DNA of 64,000 nucleotides from assembly GCF_016908495.1 (NCBI RefSeq), contig NZ_JAFBDZ010000001.1, positions 1,543,230 through 1,607,229 on the forward strand. Reading direction: 5' to 3'. The translations under genes and the position numbers were made by a program. Below the pieces are notes generated by a model. That model saw only the letters and a list, made by a program, of their open reading frames with translations. It searched no databases and was not told where the DNA came from. Shown in pieces: positions 37,782 to 45,926 of this stretch. Position 1 is the first letter of the stretch; each line of letters begins with the position of its first letter. This DNA is from Rossellomorea pakistanensis (GTDB taxonomy: Bacteria; Bacillota; Bacilli; Bacillales; Bacillaceae_B).

Positions 37782-39107
37782 CTATATACCAAGTCCAATT
37801 GAAAATAAGAGAATTGCAATCGTTAAACCAAGTAATGGAACAATGACGGTAACAGCTCCCACTGCACCATATGCCTGCTGATGACTTTCACCACATATCG
37901 AGCGGATTGTCGTTACAACATATCCGTTATGAGGGAGAGAATCCAAGGCTCCTGAAGATATGGCGACAACCCTGTGTAATGCTTCCGGATTGACCCCAGC
38001 ATCTACATAATGCGGTGCTAATATTGGTAAGGCAATCGCTTGACCTCCTGACGCAGAGCCTGTCATCCCAGCGATGACACTCACGGCAATTGCACCGCCA
38101 ATAAGTGGTGATCCAGGGATGCTTGTCATGACATTTACTGCTGTCTCAAAGGCTGGTACAGCTTTCGCTACTCCTCCAAAGCCAACTACCGCTGCCGTAT
38201 TCCCTATCGCTATTAGAGCACCAATTGTTCCTTCAGAAACAGCATTCCAAAATCCTTTAAAATATTTCCTATTTAAAATATATGCCGTGATGATTCCTCC
38301 TAGTAAAGCGATAATTAAAGCGGATTGCTTTAATGAATCATGGAAAATAAACGAGAGAATGAGTACGACAACTAACGGAATAAGTCCTGTAAATGGATTT
38401 GGCAGTGGTTTAGATTCATCCAAAATGGGATCCGTCTTTCTTGCCTCGAATCGCTCACCTTTATTTAGCGCTTTTGTAATCATTCGTTTTAACCACCAGT
38501 ATCCAAAGACCGCCATAAAGATCGCAACAATTATACTAACTTCCCAGCCAGCATACGGGCTTGTATTCAAATAATCAATTGGAATCCAGTTTTGAATCTC
38601 AGGTGAACCCGCAGATGTCATTGTAAATGTTACCGATCCAAAAGCTAACGCAGCCGGAATAAACCGCCGTGGCAAATCAGCTTGTTTGAACAAACTAACG
38701 GCCATTGGATAAACAGAGAAAGCAACAACGAATAGGCTGACTCCTCCGTAGGTTAAAACCGCACATGCAGCAACAATCGCTAATACAGCATATTTCATCC
38801 CAAGCTTATCGACAACAAATCGCGACACGCTATCGGCTGCTCCACTGTCTTCCATTACTTTCCCAAAAACAGCACCAAGTAAAAACATCAAATACCATGC
38901 AGCAACAAATCCAGTGAAACCAGACATATAATTTCCTACTAAGTTTGCTTCCCCTTCTCCGACTAGCTGTGGAAAAAGTGGCATTCCGCTAAAGACTGCT
39001 ACAAAAAGGGCTGAAATAGGCCCTACAATTAAGATGTTCATTCCTTTCATTGTTAAATAAATAAGTAGAACGAGCCCCCCTATTAAACCGATCATACTTA
39101 ATGACAT
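37782..39107 (-). CDS. GntP-family permease, likely for 3-hydroxybutyrate
   Basis: A 441-residue transporter with about 12 membrane helices, of the gluconate:H+ symporter (GntP) family. The family pattern GSASGGQAIALPILAPHYVDAG and SGALDSLPHNGYVVT is present. The substrate is inferred from the neighbouring dehydrogenase: D-3-hydroxybutyrate, as for related permeases. AAAAGGGGGAA precedes the ATG. It is the first gene after the -24/-12 promoter. Confidence 0.9.
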   Translation of the reverse strand: MSLSMIGLIGGLVLLIYLTMKGMNILIVGPISALFVAVFSGMPLFPQLVGEGEANLVGNYMSGFTGFVAAWYLMFLLGAVFGKVMEDSGAADSVSRFVVDKLGMKYAVLAIVAACAVLTYGGVSLFVVAFSVYPMAVSLFKQADLPRRFIPAALAFGSVTFTMTSAGSPEIQNWIPIDYLNTSPYAGWEVSIIVAIFMAVFGYWWLKRMITKALNKGERFEARKTDPILDESKPLPNPFTGLIPLVVVLILSFIFHDSLKQSALIIALLGGIITAYILNRKYFKGFWNAVSEGTIGALIAIGNTAAVVGFGGVAKAVPAFETAVNVMTSIPGSPLIGGAIAVSVIAGMTGSASGGQAIALPILAPHYVDAGVNPEALHRVVAISSGALDSLPHNGYVVTTIRSICGESHQQAYGAVGAVTVIVPLLGLTIAILLFSIGLGI

Positions 39108-39156
39108 TTCTTTTCCCCCTTTTGGTGTAGAGTAATCACATCTTCCTCGTTTATAT

Positions 39157-39174
39157 TTGCAAGATGTATGCCAA
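39157..39174 (-). promoter_or_regulatory. Sigma-54 (-24/-12) promoter of the hydroxybutyrate operon
   Basis: On the minus strand TTGGCATACATCTTGCAA matches the sigma-54 consensus TGGCAY-N6-TTGCW, with GG at -24 and GC at -12. It is about 50 bp before the permease ATG. Confidence 0.88.
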
Positions 39175-39213
39175 TAATGAAAACGCTTTACATAAATGAC
39201 TTTTAGAATGTTC

Positions 39214-39328
39214 AGTCCAGAAATCTGGAATTTTCTATACAGAATTAATTTTCGTTAACAGAATGTTCAGAAATCAAACGAAATAAAGTAAGTCCAGATA
39301 TCTGGACTCCTTTCCGGATATCTGGACT
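39214..39328 (-). promoter_or_regulatory. Three palindromic upstream activator sites
   Basis: Copies of AGTCCAGATATCTGGACT lie at 39291-39308 (perfect 18-bp palindrome), 39311-39328 (TTTCCGGATATCTGGACT) and 39214-39231 (AGTCCAGAAATCTGGAAT). They are about 40-155 bp upstream of the sigma-54 promoter, the normal position for an enhancer-binding activator, and the distal one touches the activator gene's stop codon. Confidence 0.85.
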
Positions 39329-40686
39329 TATAAAAGGTCATATTTATTTAATTTTTCATACATACTTGATTTACTAATCCCTAGAGCTTTTGCAGCTGAA
39401 CGCTTATCACTAAATTGCTGAAGGCTTTGGGCCACTATTTTCTTCTCCGTTTCTTCTAAAATTTCTTTTAAACTCTTTGAACCAACTTTATAGATACTTG
39501 TACTTTGGATATATTCAGGGAGTGATTCTCGGGTAATCAACTTCGAATTGGATAAATAGGTGGAAGCTTCAATGACATTTTCTAATTCTCTGATATTCCC
39601 TGGCCAGCTATAAGAACAGAATAAGTCAAGTACGTCTTGTTCAAAGCCAATCATCCGTTTTCCTGATTTTGATGATGACTTTTCTATAAAATGCTGAGCT
39701 AATAGTTGGATATCAGCATGGCGATCTCGTAATGGCGGTATTTGAAATGGTACGACATTTATTCGATAATATAAATCTTCCCGGAATCGTTTTTCCTCCA
39801 TCATTTTCTCAAGCGGCCGGTTGGTAGCAGCGATGATTCTTACATCAACTGAATCCGTCTTCGTTCCTCCAATTGGTTCAACTTCCCCTTCTTGAAGGGT
39901 TCGTAATAATTTGGCTTGCATATTTAAAGGCATATCTCCAATTTCGTCGAGAAAGAGTGTTCCACCATTCGCTAGCTGGAACTTCCCTTTTTTGCCTCCT
40001 TTTTTAGCACCAGTAAAAGCTCCTTCTTCATATCCAAATAGCTCGGATTCTAGAAGATGCTCAGGGATGGCTGCACAGTTTACTTTTATAAACGGCTGCT
40101 GACTGCGCTCGCTTAACTGATGGATACTGTGAGCAAATAATTCTTTGCCTGTCCCACTTTCGCCTCGAATGAGAACCGAAATATCACTAGGAGCAATCAT
40201 TTTTACTTTTTCTTTTAATTCCTGTATTGGAAGGGCTCCTCCCAATATATCTTCAAGGGTGTACTTTACACCATTGTTGATGTCTTGGATATAGCTTTGA
40301 ATTTTGGACATCATGTTCTTAACATGTGTGCTCATTTGCATCCATTCGCTTGTATCACGGAAAATAACTGTTCCAAGGGCACCGATAACTTGATCCTCAA
40401 CAACAATAGGAATCCGATTGGCAATCATATAATTCCCGCGAATATATTGAAGGTCTGCTACTTCCTCTTTTCCAGAGCTTGCTACAAGGTGCATTCGGGT
40501 GTTCTCGATTACTTCCGTTACATGTTTCCCGATCGCCTCTCTCCTATCTACTTCAAGAAATCGACAATAATTTACGTTTATATAGATGATATAGCCCTCA
40601 TTATCCACCACAACAAGCCATTCATAGGCAATTTCAAGTATTTTCTCAACCATTTCAATCGATACTTTCGATAGAAGACTGTTCAT
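39328..40686 (-). CDS. Sigma-54 dependent transcriptional activator (PAS-AAA+-Fis)
   Basis: A 452-residue enhancer-binding protein. N-terminal PAS sensor (about 15-110, YIIYINVNYCRFLEVDRREA), AAA+ domain with Walker A GESGTGKE at 175-182, GAFTGA at 222-227, Walker B GTLFLDEIGD at 242-251, and a C-terminal Fis-type HTH (about 415-450, KRSAAKALGISKSSMYEKL). No receiver domain, so it is likely activated by a ligand bound by PAS. The three palindromes and the -24/-12 promoter just downstream strongly suggest it controls the hydroxybutyrate operon. GGTGGTGA precedes the ATG. Confidence 0.93.
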   Translation of the reverse strand: MNSLLSKVSIEMVEKILEIAYEWLVVVDNEGYIIYINVNYCRFLEVDRREAIGKHVTEVIENTRMHLVASSGKEEVADLQYIRGNYMIANRIPIVVEDQVIGALGTVIFRDTSEWMQMSTHVKNMMSKIQSYIQDINNGVKYTLEDILGGALPIQELKEKVKMIAPSDISVLIRGESGTGKELFAHSIHQLSERSQQPFIKVNCAAIPEHLLESELFGYEEGAFTGAKKGGKKGKFQLANGGTLFLDEIGDMPLNMQAKLLRTLQEGEVEPIGGTKTDSVDVRIIAATNRPLEKMMEEKRFREDLYYRINVVPFQIPPLRDRHADIQLLAQHFIEKSSSKSGKRMIGFEQDVLDLFCSYSWPGNIRELENVIEASTYLSNSKLITRESLPEYIQSTSIYKVGSKSLKEILEETEKKIVAQSLQQFSDKRSAAKALGISKSSMYEKLNKYDLL

Positions 40687-40990
40687 CTTATCACCACCAC
40701 GGTTTTTCTTTTATATTAACATTTTCGCATTATTTTTTCGCAATTTTGCTATTTTTCCTTCATAAAATAGATGGTTCTTCAGTCGCAGAAAATTGTCTTA
40801 TTTTGTCGAACGGTCAATATATTCGGGAGTTCGGACAAAATATTGGGAGTTATGGACAAATTATTAAAGAACACGGACAGATTATTCTCCTTATCCGATA
40901 AATTCCTTTCAGTTACCAGGTTTTTCTTTCATTTAAACTCGCTTTAATTGCATCGGTATTCATTTATTGCACGAATTTGATAAATCAAAT
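40687..40990. repeat. Gap upstream of the activator with tandem degenerate phrase
   Basis: Bases about 40829-40888 hold three units of about 20-21 bp: GGGAGTTCGGACAAAATATT, GGGAGTTATGGACAAATTAT, AAAGAACACGGACAGATTAT. No gene is seen; the activator promoter should also be here but is not evident. Confidence 0.6.
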
Positions 40991-40991
40991 A

Positions 40992-41026
40992 AAAAAAGAC
41001 TGCACAGTTAGTTACTGTAACAGTCG
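40992..41026 (-). terminator. Terminator of the MFS gene
   Basis: Minus-strand GACTGTTACAGT and ACTGTGCAGTC pair around AACTA and are followed by seven T. Confidence 0.85.
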
Positions 41027-41034
41027 ATTTGAAT

Positions 41035-42225
41035 TTATGATGATACCGATATAGGAATATTCTTTTTCTCCTTTAAAGAACGATCGTAAATCATCGTAAT
41101 AATAAAAGAAATGATAAATAATCCAATCAAGCTGTAGAAAAGCGTCGGCATTCCGAATAAATCAACGAGTACTCCTCCAAGAAAAGGACCGATCATCCTT
41201 CCACCTGTTGCCGTACTATTCACTATTCCTTGGTAAAAACCTTCCCGTCCCTTAGGAGCTAATTGGTTCGCAATCGTCGGTACTGCTGGCCAAATAAGCA
41301 TTTCACCAATCGTCATAATAATCATGGCAATGGCAAATAATTGAAAAGCCTCTGCTCTTGCTGCTACGGCAAAAGAAATCATAAAGATGACGGTACCAAT
41401 TAAAATTTGAACTTTCAAGTTATTTTCAAAGCGTTTTATAGCTCTTGATAAGAGCGGCTGAGCTAAAACAATGAGCGCACCATTTATCGTCCAAAGCAAA
41501 CTGTACTGATTTAAACTTATGTTAATTTCCTGTGTGTAACTTGCAATGGTCGATTGCCATTGGACATACCCTACCCAGCAAAAAATATAAGCGGTGCAAA
41601 TCAAGATAAGGGCTGTAAATTTATTTTTGTTCTTGATGAAGGTTTTCTCATTAAGTAATGATGTTTGTTTAGCTGTTTGAATGGAGATGGAACGATATCC
41701 AAAATAGGCGATAAAAAAGAACACAATATACATAGCTAAATTAGCAAGAAAAATGTATTGAAACGAAAAAGATGCAACAAATCCACCTAAGGCAGCTCCA
41801 ATCGCAACACCGACATTTTGAGCAACGTAAATGTAGTTAAACGCTTTTCTTCCACCTTCTGGCCAAACTGAACCAGCCATAGCATACATAGAGGGAAAAA
41901 CAATTCCGGAGCCAAAGCCAACAATCGTTAAAAACACGACATAATGAGGCCAGCCGTTCCAGATATTCATTCCAACCAGAGCTAATAACGTAATCGATAT
42001 TCCAAATAAGATGGAACGATATCCTCCAAAACGATCAAAAAGGCTTCCGCCAATTAAATTTCCCAAAACACTTGCTCCCGCGTTTAGCATTAAAACGATC
42101 CCAGCAACCGATAACGATTTGTCTAAATAGTTATTAATATAGATTGTATTGAGGGGCCATAAGAAAGATCCACCTGTTACATTTACTATCATACCTATGA
42201 CTAAAAGCCAAAGTGACTTAGGCAT
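41035..42225 (-). CDS. MFS transporter, drug-efflux-like
   Basis: A 396-residue membrane protein with about 12 helices in the major facilitator fold. It shows GGSLFDRFGGYRSILFG between helices 2 and 3 (motif A-like, DRFG) and PLLSRAIKRFENNLK in the second half. The ATG at 42225 is chosen because AGAGGA is about 10 nt before it and the frame upstream (37 codons) is not membrane-like. The family (MdtG/YttB-like) exports small molecules; the substrate is unknown. A terminator follows. Confidence 0.88.
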   Translation of the reverse strand: MPKSLWLLVIGMIVNVTGGSFLWPLNTIYINNYLDKSLSVAGIVLMLNAGASVLGNLIGGSLFDRFGGYRSILFGISITLLALVGMNIWNGWPHYVVFLTIVGFGSGIVFPSMYAMAGSVWPEGGRKAFNYIYVAQNVGVAIGAALGGFVASFSFQYIFLANLAMYIVFFFIAYFGYRSISIQTAKQTSLLNEKTFIKNKNKFTALILICTAYIFCWVGYVQWQSTIASYTQEINISLNQYSLLWTINGALIVLAQPLLSRAIKRFENNLKVQILIGTVIFMISFAVAARAEAFQLFAIAMIIMTIGEMLIWPAVPTIANQLAPKGREGFYQGIVNSTATGGRMIGPFLGGVLVDLFGMPTLFYSLIGLFIISFIITMIYDRSLKEKKNIPISVSS

Positions 42226-42612
42226 GCTATTCGCTTCCTCTCCCGATATATTTCGAAAACAAAAATAAATTCTATTGTTTTTTCGAGAGTTTAGCAATAG
42301 GTAAAAGGAAGAATTTATAAATAATTTACAAGGCATTATTTTTTATAGTGAAAATGAGGGCCTCTTCGTGTCATTGGATTTATGAGGAATATTGTTTTTT
42401 AAAAGACTCTTTTCGTAGAGATTGTTGTTTTAGGGGGAATACCGTTGACCGTTCCTTTCCGCGGGGAGGAAGTCAAGCCTCCTTGACGTTCCGTCTGCGG
42501 GGTCTCGACTTTTCCTCTGCATCCCGCAGGAGTCAAGTGCCTTCCGCTCCAATCCACTCTGCGTTTTCAATGTTGATAAAAGCAACAAACTTTTAGAAAA
42601 GAGCCTTTTAAA
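42226..42612. repeat. Gap with a MITE-like element at about 42399-42612
   Basis: The ends are inverted: TAAAAGACTCTTTTC and GATTGTTGTTT on the left, CAACAAACTTTTAGAAAAGAG then CCTTTTAA on the right (imperfect). The centre (42442-42560) is GC-rich with CCGCGGGGAGG, GTCTGCGGGGTCTCGAC and CCCGCAGGAGTCAAGTGCC, a design seen in widespread bacillary intergenic repeats. The apparent short frames on both strands lie inside it and have no ribosome sites. Confidence 0.75.
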
Positions 42613-42647
42613 AAAAACCAAGCACCGAACTACCACGGTGCTTGGTA
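42613..42647 (-). terminator. Terminator of the ytzC-microgene pair
   Basis: Minus-strand ACCAAGCACCG and CGGTGCTTGGT form a perfect 11-bp stem with TGGTAGTT loop and eight T after it. Confidence 0.9.
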
Positions 42648-42668
42648 ATGAATTCAAAAGAGAACGAT

Positions 42669-42839
42669 TTAATCAGGCTTTTCCACATGCTGCTTTGATT
42701 TAACCTGCTGTCCTTGTTTGGCATAATTTTTCTTTGATTTTTTTACTGGGTTATACTCTTCACCGAATTCTGTATCAAGGTTCCGGGATGCATTTCTTGT
42801 TTTTTGCTCTGGGTTATTTTGTTTCGATCGTTTTTTCAA
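42669..42839 (-). CDS. Small basic protein coupled to ytzC (56 residues)
   Basis: Read from TTG 42839 to TAA 42669. The start overlaps the ytzC stop as TTGA, and GGAGG inside the end of ytzC is 9 nt before it. The protein (MKKRSKQNNPEQKTRNASRN at its start) is very basic and Gln/Asn/Lys rich, without hydrophobic core, so intrinsically disordered; it resembles small spore-associated proteins in composition, but I cannot name a family. A terminator follows, which supports its being a real gene. Confidence 0.7.
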   Translation of the reverse strand: MKKRSKQNNPEQKTRNASRNLDTEFGEEYNPVKKSKKNYAKQGQQVKSKQHVEKPD

Positions 42840-43129
42840 TGTAGTTTTCCTCCTACAACAGAAGGGTCATGATCTAACAAAATCATTTCATTTTGAAACT
42901 TCTGCACCTGTAATCTCATACGGTGAAGCTGTTCTCTTTGCTGAGAATTAGCACTATTCGCCAATTGCATTACTTCATTAGTAGCTTCCTCAAGCTGCAT
43001 CATAGCAGCTGAATATTCTACATCATGGTAATGATCTTGTTTGCTTCCCTCTTTATACTGTTTCTCCGCATTTCGGATAGCATCTTCACATCTTTGTATG
43101 CATTCGTCTATCGATCTTCTTGTTGCCAT
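42836..43129 (-). CDS. ytzC: YtzC (DUF2524 family protein)
   Basis: A 97-residue helical, soluble protein that begins MATRRSIDECIQRCEDAIRN and ends with a predicted coiled coil (QREQLHRMRLQVQKFQNEM). Recalled B. subtilis YtzC has the same frame. GGAGGAATC precedes the ATG. It is divergent from ytqA and co-transcribed with the small basic protein. Function unknown. Confidence 0.87.
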   Translation of the reverse strand: MATRRSIDECIQRCEDAIRNAEKQYKEGSKQDHYHDVEYSAAMMQLEEATNEVMQLANSANSQQREQLHRMRLQVQKFQNEMILLDHDPSVVGGKLH

Positions 43130-43320
43130 ACGATTCCTCCTACATCAAGATGAAGCTTTGGCTTCACGTTTAGTTTTTGTCAAAAAACAATGTTTCACTA
43201 ATGGAAAAGTACACCTTTAGATTGTTAATGATTACAATTGGATAGAAAAGTCGGTTCATGTTAAAATTCATATATTCAAAAAAGCTATTGTTTCAGACCT
43301 TAATTTAGGAGGTGTTTGTC

Positions 43321-44283
43321 TTGACTCAGACAAACCCATTTCCATTTGCTTCAGATCATAAACGTTACCATACATGGAATTATCACTTACGCAACCACTT
43401 TGGACATAAAGTTTTCAAAGTCGCTTTAGATGGGGGATTTGATTGTCCAAATCGAGACGGAACGGTTGCACATGGTGGATGTACTTTTTGTAGTGTAGCT
43501 GGCTCGGGTGATTTTGCGGGAAAACGTATCGATCCATTGGAAAAACAATTTAATGATATCAAAGAAAGAATGCACCTAAAATGGAAAGATGGAAAGTATA
43601 TGGCCTATTTCCAGGCATTCACGAATACACATGCACCCGTTGAAGAACTACGCGAGAAATATGAGACGGTTTTAAAGCAGAAGGATGTCGTTGGAATCTC
43701 GATTGCCACTAGACCAGATTGTTTACCAGATGATGTCATCGAATACCTTGCCGAGTTAAATAAACGCACATACCTTTGGGTCGAGCTTGGGTTACAAACG
43801 GTCCATGAAAAAACAGCTCATCTAATAAATCGTGCCCATGATTTTGAATGTTATGTAGATGGGGTTAATAAACTAAGAAAACATGGGATACGAGTATGTT
43901 CCCATATTATTAACGGACTTCCCCAAGAAGATTACAATATGATGATGGAAACGGCAAAAGAGGTAGCAAAGCTTGATGTGCAAGGAATTAAAATTCATTT
44001 ACTTCATCTTTTAAAAGGAACACCAATGGTGAAGCAATATGAAAAAGGAATGGTAGAATTCCTTTCTCTTGAAGAGTATGTCAATCTTGTGTGTGACCAA
44101 TTAGAAGTCCTTCCTAAAGAAATGATTGTTCACAGAATAACAGGCGATGGACCGATTGATTTAATGGTCGGACCGATGTGGAGTGTTAATAAATGGTCAG
44201 TGTTAAATAGCATTGACAATGAATTAAAGAGACGCAATAGTTTTCAAGGAAAATTTTACAAAGCGGAAGTGAAGGTAAAATGA
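43321..44283 (+). CDS. mnmL: Radical SAM protein YtqA (MnmL), tRNA wobble-uridine modification
   Basis: A 320-residue radical SAM enzyme of the YhcC/TIGR01212 type with an atypical cluster motif CPNRDGTVAHGGCTFC. Published work on B. subtilis assigns YtqA (MnmL) to conversion of cmnm5s2U to nm5s2U in tRNA; here that role is inherited from the homologue. The TTG at 43321 is preferred because TTAGGAGGT is 7 nt before it; a GTG at 43312 lies inside this ribosome site. Its stop overlaps ytqB as ATGA. Confidence 0.9.
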   Translation: MTQTNPFPFASDHKRYHTWNYHLRNHFGHKVFKVALDGGFDCPNRDGTVAHGGCTFCSVAGSGDFAGKRIDPLEKQFNDIKERMHLKWKDGKYMAYFQAFTNTHAPVEELREKYETVLKQKDVVGISIATRPDCLPDDVIEYLAELNKRTYLWVELGLQTVHEKTAHLINRAHDFECYVDGVNKLRKHGIRVCSHIINGLPQEDYNMMMETAKEVAKLDVQGIKIHLLHLLKGTPMVKQYEKGMVEFLSLEEYVNLVCDQLEVLPKEMIVHRITGDGPIDLMVGPMWSVNKWSVLNSIDNELKRRNSFQGKFYKAEVKVK

Positions 44284-44852
44284 AATTAGAAAGAGTACTA
44301 CCATTTGCAAGGAGTTTACTAAAGAACGCTGTTTCTCCTGGGGATATTGTTGTAGATGCGACATTAGGGAATGGACATGATACCTTGTTTCTTGCACAAC
44401 TTGTAGGAGAGCATGGCAGGGTATATGGGTTTGATATTCAAGAGGAAGCGATTCAAAATACAAAAGACCGACTTGAAACACATGAATTAGCTAATCGCGT
44501 TACATTGTTTAAACAAGGACATGAAACGGTAATGAATGTGATTCCTCCCGTTCATCATGGGAAAGTAACTGGCGCAATCTTCAATCTCGGTTATCTTCCC
44601 GGTGGAGATAAAGACATTGTTACTCGGCCTAAAACCACCATATTAGCTATAAACCAATTGTTAGAAATGCTAGCACCTGAAGGAATCATGATTTTAGTCA
44701 TTTATCATGGTCATCGTGAGGGAGCAGTTGAAAGAGATTATCTCCTTCGATATGTTGAAAACCTTGATCAACATTATGTACATGTTCTTAGATATCAGTT
44801 CATGAACGGGATCAATAATCCACCATTCATTATTGCACTTGAAAAAAGGTAA
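44280..44852 (+). CDS. mnmM: SAM-dependent methyltransferase YtqB (MnmM)
   Basis: A 190-residue Rossmann methyltransferase: SAM loop VVDATLGNGHDTLFLA (about 21-36), IFNLGYLPGGDK in place of the NPPY motif, and ILVIYHGHREGA. B. subtilis YtqB (MnmM) methylates nm5s2U34 to mnm5s2U34 in tRNA. It overlaps ytqA by 4 bp (ATGA), so the consecutive tRNA steps are translationally coupled. Confidence 0.92.
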   Translation: MKLERVLPFARSLLKNAVSPGDIVVDATLGNGHDTLFLAQLVGEHGRVYGFDIQEEAIQNTKDRLETHELANRVTLFKQGHETVMNVIPPVHHGKVTGAIFNLGYLPGGDKDIVTRPKTTILAINQLLEMLAPEGIMILVIYHGHREGAVERDYLLRYVENLDQHYVHVLRYQFMNGINNPPFIIALEKR

Positions 44853-44902
44853 AACCCTGTGCAGAAAATTACATAGGCAGTTCCAAAGAATGGAGGAGGA
44901 CA

Positions 44903-45823
44903 ATGGCAGATAAAAAAATGGCAGCCCTGTATATTGCTGCAGGCGCTTCTTTATGGGGGATTATCGGAATATTTGTAACCTTTCTTTATGAACTTGGTTT
45001 TACACCGACACAGGTTGTAACAATACGTGTACTATCCGCATCCTTTTTCCTGCTATTCTATATCATTTTTAAAAATCGACATCTCCTAAAAATCCAACTA
45101 TCGGATAGTAAATACTTCATAGGAACAGGTATTTTTAGTATTGTCCTTTTTAATTGGTGTTTATTTAGTGCAATGGAAGAGACCTCCATCTCAATTGCTG
45201 CTATTCTTCTGTATACGGCACCTGCTTTTGTCACCATATTCTCAAGAATACTATTTAAAGAAGCACTTACGACACGAAAAGTCCTTGCCTTAATCATCAC
45301 CTTTGCCGGCTGTTCCTTTGTGATTGGCATCTTACCAAATAGTAAAGAGTCAGTCTCTTTATATGGATTAATACTTGGACTTGGTTCAGGACTATTTTAC
45401 GCCTTATACAGTATTTTTGGGAAATTCGCCCTTAGAAAGTATGACACATTAACCGTCACTGTCTATACATTTATTTTTGCTGCCTTTGCCATTACTCCTT
45501 TAAGCGGATTATGGGTGAATTTACATTTATTCTCAACAATTGAAGTGTGGCTTTGCATAATAGGTCTGGGCTTTTTCTCCACAATGCTTGCATTCATTCT
45601 GTACACGAAAGGATTACAATCATTGGAATCAAGTCGAGCGTCTATCATTGCTACCATTGAACCAGTTGTTGCCGCATTATTAAGTTTTTTCATTTTCCAT
45701 GAAAAGTTAAACCTTTGGCAATACCTTGGCATTACGTTAGTTATTGCTGCAGTCTTCATTGTTCAGGAATCAACACGAAAGTCTGGTAATAAGACATTTA
45801 TTTCAAATGAATCTTCCTTTTAA
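44903..45823 (+). CDS. EamA (DMT) family transporter
   Basis: A 306-residue membrane protein with ten hydrophobic helices in two EamA halves (first ending near TFAGCSFVIGILPN, second from YGLILGLGSGLFYALYS to VFIVQEST). The signature ESSRASIIATIEPVVAALLSF is in the second half. GGAGGAGGAC precedes the ATG. Such proteins export metabolites; the substrate is unknown. It follows ytqB by 50 bp and may share its transcript. Confidence 0.9.
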   Translation: MADKKMAALYIAAGASLWGIIGIFVTFLYELGFTPTQVVTIRVLSASFFLLFYIIFKNRHLLKIQLSDSKYFIGTGIFSIVLFNWCLFSAMEETSISIAAILLYTAPAFVTIFSRILFKEALTTRKVLALIITFAGCSFVIGILPNSKESVSLYGLILGLGSGLFYALYSIFGKFALRKYDTLTVTVYTFIFAAFAITPLSGLWVNLHLFSTIEVWLCIIGLGFFSTMLAFILYTKGLQSLESSRASIIATIEPVVAALLSFFIFHEKLNLWQYLGITLVIAAVFIVQESTRKSGNKTFISNESSF

Positions 45824-45832
45824 AAAATTCAT

Positions 45833-45871
45833 AAAGCAGCGGAAATTCACCAAGTGAAAATCCACTGCTTT
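45833..45871. terminator. Terminator after the EamA gene
   Basis: AAAGCAG-GGA-ATTCAC pairs with GTGAAA-TCC-CTGCTTT with small bulges; a T-rich stretch (ATCATTTTGTC) follows on the plus strand. Confidence 0.75.
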
Positions 45872-45926
45872 ATCATTTTGTCTTTTCATCTAAATATAGA
45901 ATGCACCCTAAAAACTACTCGTAAAT

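Noticed and set aside
38074..38574. 166-codon plus-strand frame inside the GntP permease gene
   Set aside because: Antisense shadow of a membrane protein gene; codon pattern belongs to the other strand.
42348..42657. Frames on both strands in the 42.4 kb gap
   Set aside because: They lie inside the MITE-like element; composition and lack of ribosome sites argue against coding.
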